DNA of 64,000 nt from Glaciecola blandensis. Its GTDB lineage: Bacteria; Pseudomonadota; Gammaproteobacteria; Enterobacterales; Alteromonadaceae. The position numbers and the translations under genes are program-made. The DNA is taken from the NCBI RefSeq assembly GCF_031846165.1, contig NZ_JAVRIE010000006.1, forward strand, positions 1-64,000. The letters are read 5' to 3'. A model generated the notes under the pieces. The model was not told the origin of the DNA. It worked only from the letters and a program-made list of their open reading frames with translations, and did no database searches. This document shows, piece after piece, positions 26,014 through 35,227 of this stretch; within the stretch, counting starts at the first letter, position 1, and each line of letters begins with the position of its first letter.

Positions 26014-27201
26014 ATGAGTAGCCTGTCTTTAAAAACTATCTCACTGATCGTGCCGATAGTTGCAGCCTCAGTTCTTTTTGTTTCTTTTGACCTTGCGTAT
26101 ATAGGTATTTTACTCAATAGCGTAGGGCTAATCGCGATCTTTCTTTTCTCGCAGGGAGCCAATTTGGGCTCAGATGCCGCGAATGACACAAATGACGCAG
26201 AAGCAAGCGCTTCGAACAAACTGAATCAATCCTTTGGTCATTTGGAGTCGCTAAAGCACGAGTTTGTGCCAACATTGTCTGAGTGTGAAAAGAACTTAAG
26301 TGACATATACAGTACTCAAGATGATGCTGTAACCACCTTAAGTACCAGTTTTACTACTTTACAAGATTTGGTTGAAGTGCAGACGAATACCATTCAGAAA
26401 CTCATTCAGGCAGATGTGGACGAATTAGCTACCGATGATGGAAGCACCGAGATGTACAGCGAACGTATGCGTTCATTTGCTGACAACACTGCGGTAACAC
26501 TGGACAAGTTCATTCAATCCACAGTAGAGATGTCGGCCTCCTCAATGGAACTTTTAGAAAGGGTGACGCAAATATACGAAAGCGTTCCCCAAGTCATGAA
26601 AGCACTCAAAGATATCGATAGTATTGCTGACCAGACCAACCTATTAGCATTGAATGCAGCAATAGAAGCCGCTCGCGCCGGTGAGCATGGCCGAGGATTC
26701 GCTGTAGTAGCCGACGAAGTTCGCTCTTTGTCTAATCGCTCTTCAGAATTCAGTGACGCTATTCAAGCCCGGCTAAAAAACATGACCCAACAAATTGAAT
26801 CATTGACATCAGAAGTTGGCGAGCTGGCTTCTTACGATGTGAGCTACGTGATAGACGCTAAGAAAGAAATTAACGATGCACTCACCAGTATTATCAGGAA
26901 AGCGGAATCTGATTCAGAAGTCACTAGTGGCCTAGAGGAAACAGCCAGACAGCTTGAAGACTCTTTAGGAACTGCAATTAGAGGGCTTCAGTTTGGCGAT
27001 ATTAATGGACAAAACTTAGAATTTACTAGGCGTTCACTGGCCTTTATCCGCGAACACATAGAATCTTTATCATTGGATAATATCGACACAGTGACAGAAG
27101 AAATACACGAGTATTTAGAAGAAATGAAAGCGCGGAAGATGAACAATCACAACCCCGTTTCAGCCACCAGCATGGACGCCGGCGACATCGACTTATTTTA
27201 A
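26014..27201 (+). CDS. Methyl-accepting chemotaxis protein without periplasmic sensor domain
   Basis: This 395-residue protein starts MSSLSLKTISLIVPIVAASV. Two adjacent membrane helices (about 8-47) leave almost no periplasmic loop. There is no HAMP domain, and an acidic helical region leads to a signalling domain with the conserved hairpin tip QTNLLALNAAIEAARAGEHG (about 212-232). The ATG at 26014 has GGAA upstream; an earlier in-frame ATG at 25906 would put polar residues before the helices. The C-terminus is GDIDLF, which CheD of this cluster also has (GDVDLF). By position it matches the MCP that opens the Pseudomonas Che2 cluster. It probably senses a membrane or cytoplasmic signal. Confidence 0.88.
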   Translation: MSSLSLKTISLIVPIVAASVLFVSFDLAYIGILLNSVGLIAIFLFSQGANLGSDAANDTNDAEASASNKLNQSFGHLESLKHEFVPTLSECEKNLSDIYSTQDDAVTTLSTSFTTLQDLVEVQTNTIQKLIQADVDELATDDGSTEMYSERMRSFADNTAVTLDKFIQSTVEMSASSMELLERVTQIYESVPQVMKALKDIDSIADQTNLLALNAAIEAARAGEHGRGFAVVADEVRSLSNRSSEFSDAIQARLKNMTQQIESLTSEVGELASYDVSYVIDAKKEINDALTSIIRKAESDSEVTSGLEETARQLEDSLGTAIRGLQFGDINGQNLEFTRRSLAFIREHIESLSLDNIDTVTEEIHEYLEEMKARKMNNHNPVSATSMDAGDIDLF

Positions 27202-27213
27202 TGAGAGGCACAC

Positions 27214-27495
27214 ATGAGTGAAAAAGCATTGCAAATTCCTGAACGTTTTGATTTTGGTTATCACAAAGAGTTCACAGAGCAGTACCAACAAATACTTGAA
27301 GATAAAAGCGTCACGCGAATTGCTTTAGATTTCAGTCGTGTAGGTTATTTGGATAGTTCAGCCTTGGGTATGATGGTGCTATTTCAAAAGAAAGCCAAAA
27401 GCCAAAATATATCTGTGAGAATTCGTGGTGCCAAAGATAACGCCAAAGAAATTTTACAGATAGCCAATTTTGACCGTTTATTTGAAATTTCGTAA
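27214..27495 (+). CDS. STAS-domain anti-sigma factor antagonist (HsbA/CrsA-like)
   Basis: This is a 93-residue single STAS domain. The phosphorylation site region VGYLDSSALGMMVLF aligns with the SpoIIAA DSSGLG motif, making Ser49 the likely phospho-site (Ser48 adjacent). It starts 12 bases after the MCP and ends 11 bases before the gene for a phosphatase/kinase response regulator, its probable partner. In partner-switching systems the unphosphorylated STAS protein binds an anti-sigma or other target, and the kinase and phosphatase domains set its state. The final target here is unknown. Confidence 0.9.
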   Translation: MSEKALQIPERFDFGYHKEFTEQYQQILEDKSVTRIALDFSRVGYLDSSALGMMVLFQKKAKSQNISVRIRGAKDNAKEILQIANFDRLFEIS

Positions 27496-27506
27496 GAAGC
27501 CCACGC

Positions 27507-29171
27507 ATGCGCATACTCATTATCGAGGACGACCCCTTATTTGCTGAAATATTGCAGGTGTTTTTGGAAGAGAAAGGGTGCAAAACAATTGTTGCTGATC
27601 ACTTGCAAGCAGGCAAAGATCAGCTTCTGATTTCCGCCTTCGATTTTATTTTGCTCGACAACCACCTTCCAGATGGCGACGGTATCAATTTCGTTCCGTT
27701 TATTAAGGAGCTGCCGTACAAACTTCCGGTAATGATTATCACCGCCGAAGACAATCAAATTGTCATGTCTGAAGCGTTTGACAAAGGCGCTGACGACTTT
27801 TTGATCAAGCCAATAAGTGTCGATTTACTCTGGCATAAAATTAATCGATGTCGCGGCCTTTATGACAAAGAAGAAGAGGTCATTCAAAAAACCGCTCGCC
27901 TCGAAAAATTACTAAACCAACAAGAGCAAGAAGAAAGTTTAGCAAGATATGTTTATGAGCATGTTGCAGCATCACTCGTCAGTGAATCGGAGTGTATTGA
28001 TACTTATATTCAATCCTCTAGCTCATTTAATGGCGATGTCTTTATTTGTGATACCGCACCAAACGGCAACCGCTTCGTTATCTTAGCTGATGCAACGGGG
28101 CATGGTCTGGCCGCGGCAATCAGCATATTGCCGCTTGTGGCAACGATTCGTGCAATGATTCGAAAAGGTTTGTCACTTGCACATATTGTACACGAGGCAA
28201 ATAAAAAGCTTGCAGTGGAGCTACCTGATGACAAGTTTGTTGCCCTGATTGGTGTTGAAATTAATTTTCATAGACAACATTTACAATTATTCAACGGCGG
28301 CATGCCTGACGTCTTGGCGTTAAAAACTAATAAAGAGTTAGAGTTTTATCCGTCCACTTCGATGGCATTGGGTATTCTTGATCCTGAAGATTTTGATCCT
28401 GCAATAGTCACCATCCATACAGGCGCTATCAGAAACTTATTTTTCTTCAGTGACGGTTTGATTGAACAGCCTAACCCGCTAGGTGACCTTTTCGGCATGG
28501 ACCGTTTAATCGACATTCTGACTCGTTATGATTCGAAAGAGCCCCTGGTCAGTCGGGTAGTAAATGAATTTACGGTCTTTAATGACTTAGGTGAGCTAGT
28601 AGACGATTTATCTATGTGCGACTTACAAGTCGAAGCGTTAATGGATAAACACTTATACGACGATAAGAAAAAAATGGTGGCCGCTACTGCAGGAAAAATA
28701 ACCGCTTCCATCGAAATTGAAGGCGGATTGATCGCCAGCGCCGACATCGTAGGTTGTCTCGACAGTTTAATGCGCAATGTCGACATGGTGGGTGACTTGC
28801 GACAAAAAGCATTCACTGTTTTTGCAGAACTTATCAGTAATGGCTTAGATCACGGCATTCTGGATCTCGATTCAAAACTCAAAAATGACTTTGCTGGGTT
28901 TGCCGAATATATCGAGATGAAAGAAGAAAGATTAGCCAATATTGACGAAAAAGAAAAACTTAGCATGAAACTTGCTTTCACACCGGATACTGGCGAAATC
29001 GAATTCGATATCACAGATTCTGGCAACGGATTTGATATGAACAAAGATAAAGATGTCGACGAAGATGCGCTGTCCGGCAGAGGATTGGAATTAATCAATA
29101 AATTGTGCACAAACGTTGAAGTTATTGCACCCGGTAATAAAACTAAAGTTAACTTGAAGAGAGACTATTAA
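27507..29171 (+). CDS. Response regulator with PP2C phosphatase and HATPase kinase domains (HsbR/CrsR-like)
   Basis: This is a 554-residue three-domain regulator. REC covers about 1-120 (IIEDDPLF, phospho-acceptor Asp51 in LLDNHLPDGDG, Lys in LIKPISV). A PP2C/SpoIIE-type phosphatase covers about 150-375 (FVILADATGHGLAAA, FNGGMPDVL, LFFFSDGLIEQ). A C-terminal RsbW-like HATPase covers about 400-554 (ELISNGLDHGILD N-box, ITDSGNGFD, GRGLELINKL). This is the architecture of Pseudomonas HsbR and Shewanella CrsR, which both phosphorylate and dephosphorylate a STAS partner. The STAS gene lies just upstream. CheA is the obvious candidate to phosphorylate its REC domain. Confidence 0.92.
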   Translation: MRILIIEDDPLFAEILQVFLEEKGCKTIVADHLQAGKDQLLISAFDFILLDNHLPDGDGINFVPFIKELPYKLPVMIITAEDNQIVMSEAFDKGADDFLIKPISVDLLWHKINRCRGLYDKEEEVIQKTARLEKLLNQQEQEESLARYVYEHVAASLVSESECIDTYIQSSSSFNGDVFICDTAPNGNRFVILADATGHGLAAAISILPLVATIRAMIRKGLSLAHIVHEANKKLAVELPDDKFVALIGVEINFHRQHLQLFNGGMPDVLALKTNKELEFYPSTSMALGILDPEDFDPAIVTIHTGAIRNLFFFSDGLIEQPNPLGDLFGMDRLIDILTRYDSKEPLVSRVVNEFTVFNDLGELVDDLSMCDLQVEALMDKHLYDDKKKMVAATAGKITASIEIEGGLIASADIVGCLDSLMRNVDMVGDLRQKAFTVFAELISNGLDHGILDLDSKLKNDFAGFAEYIEMKEERLANIDEKEKLSMKLAFTPDTGEIEFDITDSGNGFDMNKDKDVDEDALSGRGLELINKLCTNVEVIAPGNKTKVNLKRDY

Positions 29172-29174
29172 CCA

Positions 29175-29540
29175 ATGAGTAAACATATTTTGGTAGTAGA
29201 TGATTCACCATCAATCCGTCAAATGGTACAGGTGACATTGAAGTCAGCTAAATACCAAGTGACAACAGCCGAAGATGGGCAAGCTGCACTCGACTTATGC
29301 AAGCGTATGCAATACGACTTCGTCATAACCGATCAGAACATGCCGCGAATGGATGGCCTAACGCTTATTAAGTCTTTAAGAAGCATGGCAACCTATCGTA
29401 CAACACCTATTGTCGTTCTCACTACTGAGGCTAGCGATAGTATGAAAGCGCAGGGTCGCGCTGCTGGGGCCACCGGATGGATGGTAAAACCGTTTGACCC
29501 TCAAAAATTATTGAGCGTCGCGGCGAAAGTTCTACCTTAA
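29175..29540 (+). CDS. cheY: CheY-type response regulator
   Basis: This is a 121-residue stand-alone receiver. It has acidic pocket Asp9-Asp10, phospho-acceptor Asp53 in VITDQNMPRMDG, the Thr switch in VVLTTEAS and Lys in WMVKPFDP. It starts 3 bases after the previous stop. As in Che2 clusters it lies directly before cheA and probably takes the phosphoryl group from CheA His48. Whether it acts on the flagellar motor or serves another output cannot be told. Confidence 0.93.
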   Translation: MSKHILVVDDSPSIRQMVQVTLKSAKYQVTTAEDGQAALDLCKRMQYDFVITDQNMPRMDGLTLIKSLRSMATYRTTPIVVLTTEASDSMKAQGRAAGATGWMVKPFDPQKLLSVAAKVLP

Positions 29541-29570
29541 GCAATCACTTAAGAAAAAAAGGCGACCTCA

Positions 29571-31562
29571 ATGTCTGTAGACATGAGCCAATTTTTTGGC
29601 GTTTTCTTTGAAGAGAGTCAAGAGCATTTAGAAGAGATGGAACATCTATTGATGGAACTGTCACTAGATGAGCCTGATCCTGAAGATCTCAATAGTATAT
29701 TCCGTGCAGCTCATTCTATTAAGGGTGGGAGTGGTGTTTTTGGTTTCGATGCCTTAACCGGCTTAACCCACGTGATGGAAAACATTCTCGATCTTGCTAG
29801 AAAAAACGAACTCGTCATTACTAAGCCTATTGTTGATCAGCTTCTTATCACTGTTGATACGCTCAAAAATATCCTTGAGTGTTATCAAAATGAAGATGAC
29901 ATTGATTGGGGTGCAATTGAGAAAGGGACAGTTGAATTAGAAGCACTGCTCAAGAGCGAAAATGCCCCTGAAAGCACAACGGAAGAGGACGATGGTTTTG
30001 GATTCTTCGATGTTCCTGTGCAAGATGATGATGATGATTTTGGCTTTTTTGAACCTCTACCCTCTGAAGAAAATACCGCTCAAATCGAAGAAAAAGGCTA
30101 CGGTATTTATGCGGAAGAAGATGCATCCAACGCCGCGAAAGGTCCAGCTGATACCACAGATGATGATGGTTTTGGCTTTTTTGATGATGAACCTTTAGTT
30201 CAATCGGAAGACACACCAAACATTGAAACGCCCGACACTAATCAGCCAACTGTCGCAAAGAATACTCCCGAAGCTTCAGATTCAAATGATAAACCAGATA
30301 AGGCGACAGCCAGCAAACCAACGACAAAAAGAGCCGCAGATAAACGCCCAAGTAAAAAAACCGAAACAAAAGAGTCATCGTCAATTCGTGTCGATACCAT
30401 GAAAATTGATTCGCTGGTGAACCTAGTTGGTGAGTTAGTCATTACACAATCAATGATCAAGATAGTTGGTCGCGACGTGCATGGTGAAGTGGAAGAAAAA
30501 CTCGAAGGTGCGATTGGAGAGTTATCGCGAAATATTCGTGAAATTCAAGAAGCCGTTATGTCCATGCGCATGCTTCCCATGTCTTTTGCATTTAACCGCT
30601 TCCCAAGAGTTGTTCGTGACTTAGCTGACAAGCTAGGAAAAGATTTAGAATTAATTATCGAAGGCGGTGCTACCGAAATCGATAAAGGCATGATCGAGAA
30701 ACTGGTCGATCCCCTTACCCATTTGATCAGAAACAGTGTTGACCATGGCGTTGAAATGCCCGATGTGAGGGAAGCTGCGGGCAAACCTAGAAAAGGCACT
30801 GTTGTGTTAAATGCCGAACAACGCGGTGGCAGCATTATTATCACGATCACTGATGATGGCGCGGGCCTCAATAGAGAACGTATTCTGGACAAGGCGATCA
30901 CCAACGGCTTAGACGTTTCCCCAGATATGCCTGATAGCAAAGTATGGCAACTGATATTTGAACCCGGTTTTTCTACTGCTGAAGCTGTCACCGATGTATC
31001 CGGACGCGGCGTCGGTATGGATGTTGTCAGACGGAACATTGAATCAATTGGCGGTGCTGTAGAAATTGAATCAACGGCAGGTGAAGGATCCGTATTCAGA
31101 ATTCGTTTACCACTCACATTGGCTATTGTTGATGGCATGTGTGTGTCTGTCACTGACCAAACCTTCGTTATTCCACTCACGAATATCATCGAGTCGATGC
31201 AACCAACAGCTGAGCAAATCAAGACTATCGGGAACGATCGCTTGTTATGGGTCCGCGAAGAATATTGGCCTTTGGTGCCCCTGCATGAGTTGATGCAAAT
31301 TGACGGTGCAAACCCAGATCCCACTACGGCAATTGTTGTACTTGTCGAAACCGCGCGTAAGCGCTTCGGTTTATTAGTAGATGCCCTAGAGGGTCAACAA
31401 CAAGTCGTTATTAAGAGTTTAGAACAACATTATAAACGTGTAGCAGGTGTCGCAGGCGCAACCATTATGGGAGATGGCGGTGTTGCCCTCATCTTAGATA
31501 TAGAGTCCATTGCATCTGTTGTCACTATTCCACATCAATCGGAGGTGTCCGTTGTCAGCTAA
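29571..31562 (+). CDS. cheA: Chemotaxis histidine kinase CheA with FGFF-repeat linker
   Basis: This is a 663-residue kinase. The P1 HPt domain (about 1-105) has FRAAHSIKGGSG with His48 as phospho-site. No recognisable P2 domain follows. Instead there is an acidic, low-complexity linker (about 110-275) with three DD-F-G-F-F motifs at 143-146, 157-160 and 201-204, then a Lys/Thr-rich stretch. P3 dimerisation begins near IRVDTMKIDSLVNLVGELV. P4 ATPase has LVDPLTHLIRNSVDHG, ITDDGAGL and GRGVGMDVVRRN. P5 is the CheW-like C-terminus. The linker motifs may replace P2 as docking sites for CheY, CheB or the HsbR-like protein; this is inferred. Confidence 0.96.
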   Translation: MSVDMSQFFGVFFEESQEHLEEMEHLLMELSLDEPDPEDLNSIFRAAHSIKGGSGVFGFDALTGLTHVMENILDLARKNELVITKPIVDQLLITVDTLKNILECYQNEDDIDWGAIEKGTVELEALLKSENAPESTTEEDDGFGFFDVPVQDDDDDFGFFEPLPSEENTAQIEEKGYGIYAEEDASNAAKGPADTTDDDGFGFFDDEPLVQSEDTPNIETPDTNQPTVAKNTPEASDSNDKPDKATASKPTTKRAADKRPSKKTETKESSSIRVDTMKIDSLVNLVGELVITQSMIKIVGRDVHGEVEEKLEGAIGELSRNIREIQEAVMSMRMLPMSFAFNRFPRVVRDLADKLGKDLELIIEGGATEIDKGMIEKLVDPLTHLIRNSVDHGVEMPDVREAAGKPRKGTVVLNAEQRGGSIIITITDDGAGLNRERILDKAITNGLDVSPDMPDSKVWQLIFEPGFSTAEAVTDVSGRGVGMDVVRRNIESIGGAVEIESTAGEGSVFRIRLPLTLAIVDGMCVSVTDQTFVIPLTNIIESMQPTAEQIKTIGNDRLLWVREEYWPLVPLHELMQIDGANPDPTTAIVVLVETARKRFGLLVDALEGQQQVVIKSLEQHYKRVAGVAGATIMGDGGVALILDIESIASVVTIPHQSEVSVVS

Positions 31563-32061
31563 TCAAAAAGCCAACGACCTACAAATGTCTTCAGGTTCTC
31601 AGCAGGAGTTTCTTACCTTTGTATTAGGTGACGAAAACTATGCCTTGGACATTATGACGGTAAAAGAAATTCGCGGTTACGAAGCAGTAACCAAAATTGC
31701 TAACGCACCAGATTATATTAAAGGTGTGTTAAACCTTCGTGGCGACATAGTACCCATTATCGATTTACGAATTAAGTTCCAAGTCGGTGAAGCCACCTAT
31801 GACGAATTTACTATTGTGATCATGTTAATGATTGGCGATAGAGTCGTTGGCATTGTAGTCGATGAAGTAAGTGATGTTATCAAAGTGGAAGATGACGATA
31901 TAAGGCCTCCGCCTGAGTTTGGCGTTGCCTTCGACAGTGCATATTTGCACGGATTGACCACAATCAGCGAACAAATGATTATTCTGGTTAACATCCAAAA
32001 ATTAATTTCAAGTGATGAACTTGGCCTATTTGATCCAGGCCAAAAAGCGGAGCATGAGTGA
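31552..32061 (+). CDS. cheW: CheW coupling protein
   Basis: This is a 169-residue CheW-like protein with LTFVLGDENYALDIMTVKEI, VLNLRGDIVPIIDLRIKF and VGIVVDEVSDVIKV. The best start is a TTG at 31552 inside the cheA 3' end, with GGAGG (31541-31545) six bases upstream. The next ATG (31585) has no ribosome site and would remove part of the N-terminus. It overlaps cheA by 11 bases, so coupled translation is likely. It links the receptors to CheA P5 in the array. Confidence 0.93.
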   Translation: MSANQKANDLQMSSGSQQEFLTFVLGDENYALDIMTVKEIRGYEAVTKIANAPDYIKGVLNLRGDIVPIIDLRIKFQVGEATYDEFTIVIMLMIGDRVVGIVVDEVSDVIKVEDDDIRPPPEFGVAFDSAYLHGLTTISEQMIILVNIQKLISSDELGLFDPGQKAEHE

Positions 32062-32062
32062 T

Positions 32063-35000
32063 ATGAAAATCTTTAATGTGTTTGATAACATCAAACTGCC
32101 AATCAAAATGTCAATTATTGCTCTGCTTGCGCTTGTCGGCTTAGCAATACCGACTTATTACTACACGCAACTTTCACTCGATGGTCAAGCCTCGGATGAA
32201 ACAGAGCTATTGGGCATAACACCAGCTTCAGAAGTTGTCATGTTGAAAAAACTCTTAGCTGAGCACCGTGGAATGTCTGCTCGATTATTTGGTGGCGATG
32301 AGTCGGTCTCAAGCAACCTAAACACCAAAGCAAATGAAATAGATAGACAAATCACGCAAATACGAAATGACCTGAAAGAAGCTGGGGCGGACAGCACGGT
32401 TATTCGGGAACTAGACAATCTCGAAAGTGCTTGGGAAACAGTGCAATCTAAAGTGAATTCGAGACAGTACAATAAAAGTCAGTCTTTTGCCGAGCACTCA
32501 GCACTGTTATCTGATAGTGACGGTGTCATTTCAAACATACTGAAGTTTTTCTTATTAAGTTATGATCCTTCTGCCGCCAGTTACCACGTCATCATAGCGA
32601 ATTTTGAAAATCTGCCACGCCTAGCGAATGCTTTGGGTAAAGTCAGAGGCTCAGCTTCTGGCGTATTGGCAAGTGGCACTATTACAGATGCCGAAATTGG
32701 GGTTATCAGAGGCTTTGTCAATTCCATAGATTCGCCATCGAGAGACTTTGACTACAACATGCTTTCAGCTTCAGATGCAGACGACAGATTGAATAGTCTT
32801 AGACAAACCAGCGCATCGATCAAAAGTGAAGTAGACAGTTTAGTCGCGTTAACTGAACGTGAAGTCTTGGTCGGCGGCACCTTGACTTACTCATCTGGTC
32901 GATTCTTCGATGAATATACAGCAACAATCAACCAGTTATATAAGCTACACAACACTAGTATTAGTCTGCTACGCACCATCATTGAAGAGCGCGTAGAAAA
33001 TACGGCAGCAGAGCGCAGAACAACGCTTCTCACTATCGGTATTCTTTTCCTCATCAGTATGCTGATCGGATTTATCATTATTCGCTCAGTTAACTCCTCC
33101 GCTAGCAAGTTAATACATTCTTTCAAGAAAATTTCTACCGGTGACTACGACTTAACATTCAACGTTGATCGCAAAGATGAAATGGGTATTTTAGAACACG
33201 AGCTTTCGTCTTTAAATGAACAATTAAAAGAAGCTGCCTTAATCGCAATAGAAGCGAGTAAAGTCAAGCAGGCGCTTGACAAAAGCTCCATGTGTTTCAT
33301 GATGTCGAATGCAGACCGTGAAATTGTCTACATGAATGACTCCGTGAAAAAACTAATGGAAGACAGTGAAGCGGAAATCCGTAAAACGCTTCCACAGTTC
33401 AATGCTGCCACCTTAATCGGTACGCGTATTGATAGCTTCCACCACAATCCTAAACATCAACATGCCGTACTTGACCAACTGACGGGCACACACAAGGCTC
33501 GCTTAGATCTTGGCGGTAAGTCATTTATGCTTGATATCAATCCCATTCGAGATGAAGAAGGCAATGATTTAGGTAATTCGGTTGAATGGGTAGATATGAC
33601 AGAAATCTATGAAGAGGAGCGCCGCGTAGCCCGTGTACTCGAGGCACTAGATTCATCTTCAACGAATATCATGATCGCCGATGCAAACCGCGATATTATC
33701 TACATGAATCGTTCTCAATTAGCAATGCTAAAAGAGGCTGAGTCAGACTTGCGTAAAGTCATGCCTCACTTCGATACTAACGATATTCTCGGCAACAGCA
33801 TAGATCGTTTCCATAAAGATCCATCTCACCAGAAAGCAGTTCTAGAGAAGATAACTGAAGCATTTGTGTCAGAAATTACTGTTGGGCGTCGCCACTTCCG
33901 CCTCACTGCCAACCCAATTGTATCGAAGGACAACGAACGCCTTGGCACAGTAGTCGAATGGTTAGACAGAACGAAAGAAGTCAACTCTGAAGTAGAAATA
34001 GCAGAGATGGTTGAAGCCAGTGTGCGCGGTGACTTTACCAAACGTATAAACGAAGAAGACAAAGACGGTTTCTTCTTAAACATGTCGAAAGGCCTAAATC
34101 AGTTGGTCAAAACGACTGAGGCTGGTTTGAATGAAGTGAGCAATGTCTTGTTAGCTATCTCAGAAGGTGACTTAACCAAACGTATTACGTCTGAATACGA
34201 AGGCACATTCAACGACCTGAAAAATTATAGCAACACCACCAGCGCTAACCTTGCAGATGTGATCAGTAAAATTCGAGAAGCATCTGATACTATCAATAAT
34301 GCCTCGTCTGAAATCGCACAGGGCAACTCAGACCTGTCGACTCGAACTGAACAACAAGCTTCTAGCCTAGAAGAAACAGCGTCAAGTATGGAAGAAATTA
34401 CCAGTACCGTGCGACTGAATGCTGAAAATGCTAACCAGGCAAATGGTTTAGCTTCACAGGCAGCACAAGTTGCGGGTAGCGGGGGTGATTTGATTCAAGA
34501 AGTCGTCCAAACAATGGCCTCTATCAATGAATCATCTAGAAAAATCTCTGACATCATTGGTGTGATTGATGGCATTGCTTTCCAAACTAATATTCTTGCC
34601 TTAAACGCGGCCGTTGAAGCCGCTAGAGCCGGAGAACAAGGTCGCGGATTCGCAGTAGTAGCCTCTGAAGTAAGAACCCTAGCACAACGCTCAGCGAACG
34701 CAGCAAAGGACATCAAAGATTTAATTTCTGACTCTGTTTCGAAAGTGGAAACCGGTAACAGTTTAGTTAATCAATCTGGTGACACCATGAAAGAAATTGT
34801 GGTTTCCATCCAACGCGTGAATGACATCATGAGCGAAATCGCAGCAGCTTCCGCCGAACAAGCGAGTGGCATTGACGAAGTGAGCAAAGCGGTCACACAA
34901 ATGGATGAAATGACGCAACAGAACGCCGCACTTGTTGAAGAATCTGCAGCAGCAGCAGAAAGTATGCGGGCGCAGGCAGGTGAATTAACTGAGCGAGTAG

Positions 35001-35224
35001 GTACATTCCGCCTAGATCAAGAGGATCGTAGTTCAAGTAGCGCGATTGGTCATCGCAGTAGTATAGCTGAAGCACCAAGAGAGATGAAAAGTCCGTCGAC
35101 GGCGGACCCTTTGTCTCGCCAGTTTGAAGAATTACCATCTGTGATGAGTACTTCTGAATCAAGAGAAGCAAGTCGCAAAGTGATTCCAACACAATCAGAT
35201 GATGATGAGTGGGAAAGCTTCTAA
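32063..35224 (+). CDS. Aer2-like methyl-accepting chemotaxis protein with two PAS domains
   Basis: This is about 1053 residues. Membrane helix 1 (about 12-34) and helix 2 (about 330-352) enclose a roughly 295-residue periplasmic domain. HAMP follows, then two PAS modules (about 405-515 and 525-640). Each PAS has an FHxxPxHQ motif and a VEW exactly 49 residues after the first His, the spacing I recall for heme ligand His234 and Trp283 in Pseudomonas Aer2. The signalling tip is QTNILALNAAVEAARAGEQG. The C-terminus DEWESF fits the xWxxF CheR-docking pentapeptide. The start at 32063 follows the cheW stop by one base; ATG 32054 is an alternative. It is probably an oxygen or redox-type receptor of the cluster, with an added periplasmic input. 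Confidence 0.9.
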   Translation: MKIFNVFDNIKLPIKMSIIALLALVGLAIPTYYYTQLSLDGQASDETELLGITPASEVVMLKKLLAEHRGMSARLFGGDESVSSNLNTKANEIDRQITQIRNDLKEAGADSTVIRELDNLESAWETVQSKVNSRQYNKSQSFAEHSALLSDSDGVISNILKFFLLSYDPSAASYHVIIANFENLPRLANALGKVRGSASGVLASGTITDAEIGVIRGFVNSIDSPSRDFDYNMLSASDADDRLNSLRQTSASIKSEVDSLVALTEREVLVGGTLTYSSGRFFDEYTATINQLYKLHNTSISLLRTIIEERVENTAAERRTTLLTIGILFLISMLIGFIIIRSVNSSASKLIHSFKKISTGDYDLTFNVDRKDEMGILEHELSSLNEQLKEAALIAIEASKVKQALDKSSMCFMMSNADREIVYMNDSVKKLMEDSEAEIRKTLPQFNAATLIGTRIDSFHHNPKHQHAVLDQLTGTHKARLDLGGKSFMLDINPIRDEEGNDLGNSVEWVDMTEIYEEERRVARVLEALDSSSTNIMIADANRDIIYMNRSQLAMLKEAESDLRKVMPHFDTNDILGNSIDRFHKDPSHQKAVLEKITEAFVSEITVGRRHFRLTANPIVSKDNERLGTVVEWLDRTKEVNSEVEIAEMVEASVRGDFTKRINEEDKDGFFLNMSKGLNQLVKTTEAGLNEVSNVLLAISEGDLTKRITSEYEGTFNDLKNYSNTTSANLADVISKIREASDTINNASSEIAQGNSDLSTRTEQQASSLEETASSMEEITSTVRLNAENANQANGLASQAAQVAGSGGDLIQEVVQTMASINESSRKISDIIGVIDGIAFQTNILALNAAVEAARAGEQGRGFAVVASEVRTLAQRSANAAKDIKDLISDSVSKVETGNSLVNQSGDTMKEIVVSIQRVNDIMSEIAAASAEQASGIDEVSKAVTQMDEMTQQNAALVEESAAAAESMRAQAGELTERVGTFRLDQEDRSSSSAIGHRSSIAEAPREMKSPSTADPLSRQFEELPSVMSTSESREASRKVIPTQSDDDEWESF

Positions 35225-35227
35225 GCA

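Noticed and set aside
30545..31324. 259-residue minus-strand frame opposite cheA
   Set aside because: It is antisense to the conserved P3-P4 region of cheA and has no recognisable protein features.
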